51,675 bases of DNA from Paracoccaceae bacterium (GTDB lineage: Bacteria > Pseudomonadota > Alphaproteobacteria > Rhodobacterales > Rhodobacteraceae), in the NCBI GenBank assembly GCA_020630695.1, contig JAHDIS010000023.1, forward strand, positions 1-51,675, in the 5' to 3' direction. Below are positions 45,174-51,675 of this stretch, one piece after another; positions within the stretch are counted from its first letter, which is position 1, and each line of letters starts with the position of its first letter. The position numbers were made by a program, and so were the translations under genes. The notes under the pieces were generated by a model. It made no database searches. It saw nothing but the letters and a program-made list of their open reading frames with translations, and had not been told where the DNA came from.

Positions 45174-47021
45174 TCATCCTTCTGCCTTCTCCAGCCGCTC
45201 CACGGCGGCTTCCCAGAGGCTTTCGGCTTTGCCCAGCCCTTCCATCACTTCGGCGTATTTGCGGTTCCAGGTTGCCAACTCACCCACGCGCGTGTCTTCG
45301 TAAAGAGCAGGGTCAGCCAGTTTCTTGGCCAGTTTGTCGCGCATCTCTTCGATCTTTTCAACGCGTGCCTCGCATTTGCGAACCTCGCTACGCATTTCGA
45401 GAATCTGATCGCGCGATGGCCGGGCCGGTTTGGGTTTGTCCGCTTTTGCTGGTTTCACCGGCTTGTCCGGGGTCAGCAGCATACTGCGATAGGCATCCAG
45501 ATCTTCTTCGTAGGGGCGCACGGTGCCGCCCGAGACCAGCCAAAGCCGGTCAGCCACCATCGAAAGCAGGTGCATGTCGTGACTGACGAGGATCACAGCG
45601 CCGGAATAGGCGGTCAGCGCTTCGATCAGTGCTTCGCGGGATTCGATGTCGAGGTGGTTCGTCGGCTCGTCAAGGATCAGCAGATGCGGCGCGTCCAATG
45701 TGGCGAGCAAAAGGGAAAGACGCGCTTTTTGTCCGCCCGAGAGCCGTGCAACTTCGGTGTCGCTTTGTGCTGCTTGCAGGCCAAAGCCCGCCAATGTGGC
45801 GCGCAGTTTGGCAGGCGGAGTGTCCGGCCGTTCCCGCTGAAGATGCTGCAGAGGTGTTTCGTCCAGATAAAGCTCATCCACTTGATGCTGTGCGAAATAG
45901 CCGATCCGCAGTTTCGAAGAGCGCCCCATACGCCCTTCGATCAGGGGCAGGCGGTCCGAGAGCAACTTGGACAGAGTCGATTTGCCCTGACCGTTCTTGC
46001 CAAGCAGCGCGATGCGATCATCCTGATCGATCCGCAGGTTAAGCCGGTTCAAAATGACGGTTTCGCCATAGCCGGTTGAGCCACCCTCGATATTGATGAT
46101 GGGCGGTGACAGCTCATCCGGTTGTGGAAATTTGAACACCCGTTTGGCCGCCTCTTCCGGGGGTGTGACCATATCCATGCGTTCGATCATCTTCAGACGC
46201 GCCTGCGCCTGCTTGGCCTTGCTGGCCTTGGCGCGGAACCGATCGACAAAGCCTTGCAGGTGCGCGCGCCGCTCTTGTTGCTTTCGAGCGGTGGCGGTCA
46301 GCTGCGCGCGGCGTTCCGCACGCTGTTTGGCAAAGCCGTCGTAGGGCACGCCGTAGTAGGTCAGCTTGCGGTCCTCGAGATGCAGAATGCTGCCGACTGC
46401 GCGGTTGAGCAGGCCACGGTCGTGGCTGATCACGATCACGGTGTGCGGGTATCTGGCCAGATAGCTTTCCAGCCAGAGCGCGCCTTCGAGATCGAGATAG
46501 TTGGTCGGCTCGTCCAGCAGCAGCAGATCAGGCTGAGCAAAAAGCACCCCGGCCAGCGCCACGCGCATCCGCCAACCTCCGGAAAAGGCAGAGCAGGGCA
46601 TGCGCTGTTCGGCGTCGTCAAACCCCAAACCCTTGAGAATCGTAGCCGCGCGGGCTTCGGCGCTCCAGGCGTCGATATCGGCAAGCCGGGTTTGCACCTC
46701 GGCCATGCGTTCGCCCGTGGCGGTTTCGGATTCGCGCATCAGCGCATCGCGTTCCACATCGGCCTCAAGCACCGTATCGATCAGCGAGGTGTCCGAAGCG
46801 GCCACTTCCTGAGCGACCCCGCCGATTCTCGCGCGGGAGGGCAGGGTGATGCTGCCGCCGTCCAGTGTCAGGTCGCCCTTGATCAGGCGGAACAGCGTGG
46901 TTTTCCCCGCGCCATTGGGCCCGACGAGCCCGACCTTGTGACCATCCGGGATGGTGGCAGAGGCCTCTTCGAACAAAGGGCGGCCTTCGACCGAGTAGTT
47001 TATGGATTCAATGCGCAACAT
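45174..47021 (-). CDS. ABC-F family ATPase (YheS/Uup-like), ribosome-associated
   Basis: The 615-residue soluble protein has two ATP-binding cassettes: Walker A GPNGAGKTT and GKNGQGKST, signature motifs FSGGWRMR and LSGGQKAR, Walker B LLLLDEPTNYLD and LLILDEPTNHLD. An arm-plus-linker of about 80 residues rich in R, K and Q sits between them, and a C-terminal coiled coil (about 540-615) resembles that of Uup. ABC-F proteins act on the ribosome, not in membranes. It is divergent from the exporter at 47052 across only 30 bases. Confidence 0.94.
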   Translation of the reverse strand: MLRIESINYSVEGRPLFEEASATIPDGHKVGLVGPNGAGKTTLFRLIKGDLTLDGGSITLPSRARIGGVAQEVAASDTSLIDTVLEADVERDALMRESETATGERMAEVQTRLADIDAWSAEARAATILKGLGFDDAEQRMPCSAFSGGWRMRVALAGVLFAQPDLLLLDEPTNYLDLEGALWLESYLARYPHTVIVISHDRGLLNRAVGSILHLEDRKLTYYGVPYDGFAKQRAERRAQLTATARKQQERRAHLQGFVDRFRAKASKAKQAQARLKMIERMDMVTPPEEAAKRVFKFPQPDELSPPIINIEGGSTGYGETVILNRLNLRIDQDDRIALLGKNGQGKSTLSKLLSDRLPLIEGRMGRSSKLRIGYFAQHQVDELYLDETPLQHLQRERPDTPPAKLRATLAGFGLQAAQSDTEVARLSGGQKARLSLLLATLDAPHLLILDEPTNHLDIESREALIEALTAYSGAVILVSHDMHLLSMVADRLWLVSGGTVRPYEEDLDAYRSMLLTPDKPVKPAKADKPKPARPSRDQILEMRSEVRKCEARVEKIEEMRDKLAKKLADPALYEDTRVGELATWNRKYAEVMEGLGKAESLWEAAVERLEKAEG

Positions 47022-47051
47022 AGGACGCGCTCTAGCAGAGGACCGGGGGCT

Positions 47052-48248
47052 ATGCTAGCCGGGGTCATGACCAAGCATGCGCCCCATCTGATAACCTTCG
47101 TGTTGCTGACGGCGCTGACGGTCATCAGCACCACGATGTTTCTGCCCGCGCTGCCGGCCATGCAGTCCGAATTCGGCGTCGACGAAGCCACGATCGGCCT
47201 GTCGGTGACAGCCTACATGATCGCGGCCGCAGGATTGCAACTGCTGCTGGGGCCGCTGTCCGACAGGGTTGGGCGCAGGCCTGTGATTGTGTCGGTTCTG
47301 TCAATCTATGCGACCTCGTCCCTGGTCTGTGTCTTCGCGCAGGATATCGTTGTTTTTCTGGCGGCGCGCACGGTTCAGGCGGTTGCCATGACGGCCGGTA
47401 TTCTGGTGGCTGCCATGGTGCGCGATCTGTTCGACGGGCCGATGGCGGCCGCCAAGCTGGCCACCATATCCTCGGCCATGGCCATTGTGCCCATGATGGC
47501 GCCCGTCCTGGGCGGATTTCTGGATGTGCAATTTGGGTGGCGCTCGATTTTTGTTTTTTACGCGCTGACCGGGGCCGGGCTTTTGATCTGGGTGCTGCGT
47601 GATCTGGCTGAAACCCGACCGGACCGCACTGCCGAGATACCCGAACGCCACCGGATGCTGCTGCGCGAGGCGCGGTTCTGGGCATTCGCATTTTGTCAGG
47701 CGCTGGGGGCCGGTGGGTTTTACGTGTTCCTTGTTGGCTCGCCCTTTGTAGCCGCGGCGCTCTATGGGCTTGATTCCGGGCAAATCGGGATTGGGCTAGG
47801 CTCAGTAACAATGGGCTTCATGGCGGCCTCGGCCTTGTCAGCGCGTACGGTTCACCGGTTTGGGCCGTTTCGCCTGATTGTTGTGGGGCGCCTTGCCTCC
47901 TTGCTTGGGCTGGGCGCGGGATTTGTGGTCTTTTCAATCACCACGCCGCCGGTTTGGGTTTTCTACGCAGTCACGATCTGGGTGGGTGTCGGCAATGGCC
48001 TGACGCTGGCGAATGCCAACGCGCTGGCGCTGGCGGTTCGACCCCGGTTGGCCGGAACGGCATCGGGCATCTGCGGAGCTTTGGGCAATCTGGTGATTGC
48101 GGCCATGTCCATGGTGACGACGATCGCCTTGGCGGACGAGGCCAGCGCAACGCGCCTGCTGCTGCTTTTGATGGGCGTGGTCGGGGCATCGCTGTTTTCG
48201 GCTATTCTGGGCCACAGGCTTGATCGAGGACAGGGGCAGGGCGCATAG
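47052..48248 (+). CDS. Bcr/CflA-type MFS multidrug exporter
   Basis: The 398-residue protein has twelve predicted helices and the DHA1 motif A as GPLSDRVGRRPVIV between helices 2 and 3. The opening LITFVLLTALTVISTTMFLP and MQSEFGVDEATIGLSVTAY are Bcr/CflA-like. AGAGGA nine bases before the ATG at 47052 is the best ribosome site; an ATG five codons on is possible. Its 30-base spacing from the divergent ABC-F gene implies overlapping promoters. Confidence 0.91.
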   Translation: MLAGVMTKHAPHLITFVLLTALTVISTTMFLPALPAMQSEFGVDEATIGLSVTAYMIAAAGLQLLLGPLSDRVGRRPVIVSVLSIYATSSLVCVFAQDIVVFLAARTVQAVAMTAGILVAAMVRDLFDGPMAAAKLATISSAMAIVPMMAPVLGGFLDVQFGWRSIFVFYALTGAGLLIWVLRDLAETRPDRTAEIPERHRMLLREARFWAFAFCQALGAGGFYVFLVGSPFVAAALYGLDSGQIGIGLGSVTMGFMAASALSARTVHRFGPFRLIVVGRLASLLGLGAGFVVFSITTPPVWVFYAVTIWVGVGNGLTLANANALALAVRPRLAGTASGICGALGNLVIAAMSMVTTIALADEASATRLLLLLMGVVGASLFSAILGHRLDRGQGQGA

Positions 48249-48335
48249 GTCTTTCCAAGGACAAAGACCCGTGATACGCGTGCGCCGAATTTTGACCTGC
48301 CGGAGCTTTCCGGCCTATCCACAGGAGTGAGACCA

Positions 48336-48758
48336 ATGGCCCTTGAGCGCACGTTCTCGATCATCAAGCCCGATGCAACCCGCCGCAACCTGACCGGCAA
48401 GATCAATGCCAAGTTCGAAGAGGCAGGTCTGCGCATTGTCGCACAAAAGCGCATCCACCTGAGCAAGGCGCAGGCTGGTGAATTCTACAAAGTCCACGCA
48501 GAGCGCCCGTTCTACGACGAACTGTGTGAATTCATGGCCTCCGCGCCGATCGTTGCGCAGGTTCTCGAAGGCGAAAACGCCATCACCAAGAACCGTGAAG
48601 TCATGGGCGCCACAAACCCGGCAGATGCCGCGGCTGGCACCATCCGCGCAGAATTCGCTGAGTCCGTTGGCGAAAACTCGGTTCACGGCTCGGACGCGCC
48701 TGAGACAGCCAAAGAAGAAATCGCCTATTTCTTCTCCGGTCTCGAACTGGTCGGCTAA
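48336..48758 (+). CDS. ndk: Nucleoside diphosphate kinase
   Basis: The 140-residue enzyme transfers the gamma phosphate between nucleotides through a phospho-histidine at H117 in NSVHGSD. N-terminus [18 protein letters not shown] and length are typical. AGGAG nine bases upstream sets the start. A terminator follows 26 bases after the stop. Confidence 0.97.
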   Translation: MALERTFSIIKPDATRRNLTGKINAKFEEAGLRIVAQKRIHLSKAQAGEFYKVHAERPFYDELCEFMASAPIVAQVLEGENAITKNREVMGATNPADAAAGTIRAEFAESVGENSVHGSDAPETAKEEIAYFFSGLELVG

Positions 48759-48784
48759 TCGCCGAACTGACGAACACGTCAAGA

Positions 48785-48814
48785 AAGCCGCGACCGAAGG
48801 GTCGCGGCTTTTTC
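48785..48814 (+). terminator. Rho-independent terminator of ndk
   Basis: The stem AAGCCGCGACC (48785-48795) pairs with GGTCGCGGCTT (48800-48810) and is followed by T residues. With the A run on the left it may also stop the convergent RTX transcript. Confidence 0.9.
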
Positions 48815-48837
48815 TTTGGGCGGGCAGAAGGCCCTGA

Positions 48838-51084
48838 TCAAATCAGAAAATCGCTTTCCGTGAGGTCCATCAGCCCTGTCAGCTCAATCTCGAAATCCGC
48901 CGCGCCGTCGCCGTCGCGGTCGGCTTGCACGATGGTATTCCCGCCGACTTGTTCATAGCGCAGCTCGCCGCCCGTGCCGGTGAAGGCCGCGTCGCCGATG
49001 AAGTCGAAGCCCTGCTTGAAGCCCTGCGTGATGTCGGCGTCGATGCGGCTCAGCTCAATGCGATCCTCACCCGCGACAAAGTCAGTGATCACGTCTCGGT
49101 TGCCATCGCCCACGCCCGATTCAGCCGCGTTGAAGTAGATATAGCGGTCGCGCCGTCCGGCATCATCTCCGCCGGTCATGATGTCCGCGCCGAGCCCGCC
49201 ATAGAAGGCATCCGCGCCTGCCTCACCAAAGAGCATGTCATCGCCCGCGCGGCCATAGAGGCGGTCTGAAACGCCGCCGGTGCGGAAGATATTGTCGCCC
49301 GCATCGCCGCGCAGCTGATCGATGCCATCGCCAGTCTGGAATTCCTCGATGCTGATGAAGGTATCACCCGCCGCGTCGTTAAAGCTGATCGCCGGGTTCT
49401 GAAGATCGACCCGCACGGACCGATCCGCCGATGCGTAACTGGCAATGTCATAGCCATCGCCGCCATCGATCACATCGCCGCTGCCACCGCCGTCGAGCGT
49501 GTCATCGCCATCGCCGCCTTCGAGCGTGTCGACGCCGTCGCCGCCCAGCAAGTAGTCATCCGAGCCACCCGCCTGCAACAAATCATCCCCGGCGCCGCCA
49601 TCCAGCGTGTCCATGCCACTGTCGGTGATGAACACATTGTCTGCATCGTCCCCGGTCACGGTAGCATCCCAAGACCCGATCATCGTAAAGTTCTCGATCT
49701 CTGAAACTTCGTCAGCACCGATTGTCCCATCCAAACGCCCATGGAAACCAGCGACGGCGTCAAACCTGAGCACATCATCTGCTAGTCCTGTCACATCGGT
49801 GATGAGCAAATCCGTGCCTGGACCGCCAATAAAGGTATCCGAGCCGCCATTGTTCACGATGGTATCGTCGCCTGCCAGCGCGTCGACCAGTTCATCTGCA
49901 GAGGTGCCCACGAGGCTGTCGTTGCCCGGGGTGGGGGTCGAGGAAACCGGTGGGTCATCCAGCGAGCCTTCGGCACCGGGCAGGATCAGTTCATAGGCGT
50001 TGCCGGACAGCAAAATGGCTGAGTTGTTGTCGATCCGGATGGCCTGACTGGCGCCAGCGCCAAAGGCCGCGTCCATTTCGTCAATCAGGTTGCCGTCATT
50101 GTCATATTCCCGCAGTCGGCCTTCGTTGACGAAACTGGGTGAGAACGAAAACACTGTGTAGCCAATGATAAAGCCGCTTTGCGTGGCGATCAGCAAAGGC
50201 GTATCCTGATTGCCGCCGGTGATCGTATTCACCAGCGTGGAATCCACGCTGAGCGTTCCGTCAGAATTGTAGATCTTGAACCAGACCGATGTACCATCAT
50301 CGTCTTCTGGCTGCGTTCCTGCATCGGTCCAGACAACGACGACCCGGCCGTCTGACAGGGTTTCGACCTGAACAGAGGGCGGCACGCCAAAGCCCGTGCC
50401 TTCGGCGTCGCTGACTTCGAACGGGGCGACCACCTGATTGCCCTGAAGGTCAAAAATCTGCAGGTAGGTTGAGCCCGCTTCGCCTGCCTGACTGTCGACA
50501 TAAGCATAGAAGATATGGCCATTGGAAACCGTTACGTCTGATCCGTGCTGTTGGACTGCTGAAAATCCACGGCCACCGACGGTATCACCTGTGTGAAGAA
50601 CTGTTCCGTCAGCATCGGTGATCAGAACCTCGTCGCCTTCGAAACTGAAAGGCACGACAAATATGTTTCCGTCCGGCAGAGAATGGGCGGTGTAGATCAT
50701 TGAGTTGTCGGTCACGCTGAACGCGCCGGACGTCACTTCGGTCGGGGCGCCTGTCGCAGCCCCGGTGGCAAGATCGATGGTTACGATGTAGTTGGTGATC
50801 GTCGTGGGCAGGGGATCGGCGTCGCGCACCTGATAGTAGATGTTGAACGTTCCATCGCCATTGTCGTGCACATGATAGGGACGCAGATCACCCAGCCCAA
50901 GGCCGCTGGCGTCTGCATATTCCGTTGCCGAAAACACAACACCGTCGTCGTTGATTGCTGCAACCATATTGCCAGAAACATATACGGCCGCGTCATCAAC
51001 CCGATACGTGCCGCCGCTGCCGGTGGTTGTTGATACACCGGACAGCCCAATGGAAACCGGCGCACCGTCAAATGAAATGGTCAT
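48838..51084 (-). CDS. Secreted RTX-type calcium-binding repeat protein
   Basis: The 748-residue protein has no N-terminal signal peptide. The first ~370 residues are beta-rich and acidic, with no recognised enzyme domain. From about 385 to 640 it has glycine- and aspartate-rich nonapeptides of the form GGxGxDxLx (for example GGAGDDLLQ, GGDGDDTLD). It ends in a serralysin-type C-terminal domain (ITDFVAGEDRIELSRIDADI and after), the usual uncleaved signal for type I secretion. The last ~150 residues are identical to those of the neighbouring paralogue. No type I transporter gene is visible. The product is probably an extracellular or surface protein folded by calcium. Confidence 0.88.
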   Translation of the reverse strand: MTISFDGAPVSIGLSGVSTTTGSGGTYRVDDAAVYVSGNMVAAINDDGVVFSATEYADASGLGLGDLRPYHVHDNGDGTFNIYYQVRDADPLPTTITNYIVTIDLATGAATGAPTEVTSGAFSVTDNSMIYTAHSLPDGNIFVVPFSFEGDEVLITDADGTVLHTGDTVGGRGFSAVQQHGSDVTVSNGHIFYAYVDSQAGEAGSTYLQIFDLQGNQVVAPFEVSDAEGTGFGVPPSVQVETLSDGRVVVVWTDAGTQPEDDDGTSVWFKIYNSDGTLSVDSTLVNTITGGNQDTPLLIATQSGFIIGYTVFSFSPSFVNEGRLREYDNDGNLIDEMDAAFGAGASQAIRIDNNSAILLSGNAYELILPGAEGSLDDPPVSSTPTPGNDSLVGTSADELVDALAGDDTIVNNGGSDTFIGGPGTDLLITDVTGLADDVLRFDAVAGFHGRLDGTIGADEVSEIENFTMIGSWDATVTGDDADNVFITDSGMDTLDGGAGDDLLQAGGSDDYLLGGDGVDTLEGGDGDDTLDGGGSGDVIDGGDGYDIASYASADRSVRVDLQNPAISFNDAAGDTFISIEEFQTGDGIDQLRGDAGDNIFRTGGVSDRLYGRAGDDMLFGEAGADAFYGGLGADIMTGGDDAGRRDRYIYFNAAESGVGDGNRDVITDFVAGEDRIELSRIDADITQGFKQGFDFIGDAAFTGTGGELRYEQVGGNTIVQADRDGDGAADFEIELTGLMDLTESDFLI

Positions 51085-51173
51085 ATCTTGTCCCCGTTCA
51101 AATGCTTGTCTTTAAAGTCGTGATGGCACCGGATTTGAAACAAGGAAACGACCTGCGTCAATGGTTTCTTGTA

Positions 51174-51208
51174 CGCGCCGGGCCTGCGTTGGTGTGCGGC
51201 CCGGCGCG
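51174..51208. repeat. Strong hairpin between the tandem RTX genes
   Basis: CGCGCCGGGCC (51174-51184) pairs perfectly over 11 bases with GGCCCGGCGCG (51198-51208) around a 13-base loop. It lies ten bases past the stop of the upstream RTX gene (minus strand). No U run follows, so full termination is doubtful; it could partly stop or stabilise the transcript. Confidence 0.6.
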
Positions 51209-51217
51209 ACTTTGAGA

Positions 51218-51675
51218 TCAAATCAGAAAATCGCTTTCCGTCAGGTCCATCAGACCCGTCAGCTCAATCTCGAAATCTGCCGCGCCGTCGCCATCGCGGT
51301 CGGCTTGCACGATGGTATTCCCGCCCACCTGCTCGTAGCGCAGCTCGCCGCCGGTGCCGGTAAAGGCAGCGTCGCCGATGAAGTCGAAGCCCTGCTTGAA
51401 ACCCTGCGTGATGTCGGCGTCGATGCGGCTCAGCTCGATCCGGTCTTCGCCGGCGACAAAGTCAGTGATCACGTCGCGGTTGCCGTCGCCCACGCCCGAT
51501 TCCGCGGCGTTGAAATAGATGTAACGGTCGCGCCGTCCGGCATCGTCGCCGCCGGTCATGATGTCCGCGCCGAGCCCGCCATAGAAGGCATCCGCGCCTG
51601 CCTCACCAAAGAGCATGTCATCGCCCGCGCGGCCATAGAGACGGTCTGAAACCCCACCGGTGCGGAAGATATTGT
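51218..51675 (-). CDS. RTX-type protein, C-terminal part only (runs off the window)
   Basis: An open frame enters from the right edge and ends at 51218. The visible ~152 residues cover the last RTX repeats (NIFRTGGVSDRLYGRAGDDM) and the serralysin-type C-terminal domain. The protein sequence is identical to residues 597-748 of the RTX gene at 48838-51084, base for base without gaps, though with about 30 silent changes. It is the upstream member of a tandem pair on the minus strand. The N-terminal part, and so any enzymatic domain, is outside the window. Confidence 0.88.
   Translation of the reverse strand, partial: NIFRTGGVSDRLYGRAGDDMLFGEAGADAFYGGLGADIMTGGDDAGRRDRYIYFNAAESGVGDGNRDVITDFVAGEDRIELSRIDADITQGFKQGFDFIGDAAFTGTGGELRYEQVGGNTIVQADRDGDGAADFEIELTGLMDLTESDFLI

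Noticed and set aside
48838-49600. Repetitive GC-rich DNA that might suggest a CRISPR array or tandem repeat
   Set aside because: The periodicity is that of 9-residue RTX calcium-binding repeats inside one reading frame; no regular spacers.

Overview
The window looks like a chromosomal segment of a marine alphaproteobacterium of the Roseobacter/Rhodobacteraceae group. The DNA is GC-rich, and several gene orders are typical of that group: rpsF-rpsR-rplI beside fabD-fabG-acpP, prfA-prmC-DUF4167, lptF-lptG-lptD-surA-pdxA-rsmA, and betI-betC-betB-betA. Small DUF proteins common in these bacteria (DUF1036, DUF1499, DUF4167) are also present. The species cannot be fixed from the sequence alone. Coding density is high: no stretch longer than about 300 bases lacks a gene, and no prophage, insertion sequence or CRISPR array was seen.

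Layout. 1-53: 3' part of a tRNA-Leu(UAG). 103-4617: a compact signalling locus with a hybrid histidine kinase, a PhnD-like periplasmic binding protein, two paralogous Hpt phosphotransfer proteins and a NarL/FixJ-type response regulator. Together they could form a complete His-Asp-His-Asp relay. 4777-8551: trigger factor, an XRE regulator, the ribosomal operon rpsF-rpsR-rplI and a small membrane protein. 8708-10914: fabD, fabG and acpP. 11123-12732: a glutamine amidotransferase and YebC. 12847-15136: a STAND (NB-ARC-like) ATPase whose membrane-anchored N-terminus lies in another frame; a CG-dinucleotide tract sits at the break. An imperfect palindrome carrying both stop codons separates it from a TauE/SafE permease. 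16136-18459: a membrane protein of unknown function, then the divergent argP/argO pair. 18472-24112: a nitroreductase coupled to an alpha-methylacyl-CoA racemase, a ligase-associated DEXH helicase, a DMT exporter and a 65-residue protein. 24241-30633: a DUF1036 protein, then betICBA with a perfect palindromic operator; this pathway turns choline-O-sulfate and choline into glycine betaine. 30799-34059: DUF1499, prfA, prmC, DUF4167. 34143-41706 (minus strand): lptF, lptG, lptD, surA, pdxA and rsmA, an outer-membrane biogenesis operon with overlapping genes. 41838-48758: pepA, holC, a retropepsin-like membrane protease, a MarC protein, an ABC-F ATPase, a Bcr/CflA-type exporter and ndk. 48838-51675: two tandem RTX calcium-binding secreted proteins, the second cut by the window edge; their last ~150 residues are identical although the DNA differs at about 30 positions.

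Most of the window is core metabolism and information processing. The accessory or lineage-specific parts are the phosphorelay locus, the STAND ATPase with its flanking palindrome, and the tandem RTX genes. All functional assignments are by recognition of motifs and gene order; no database search was run.
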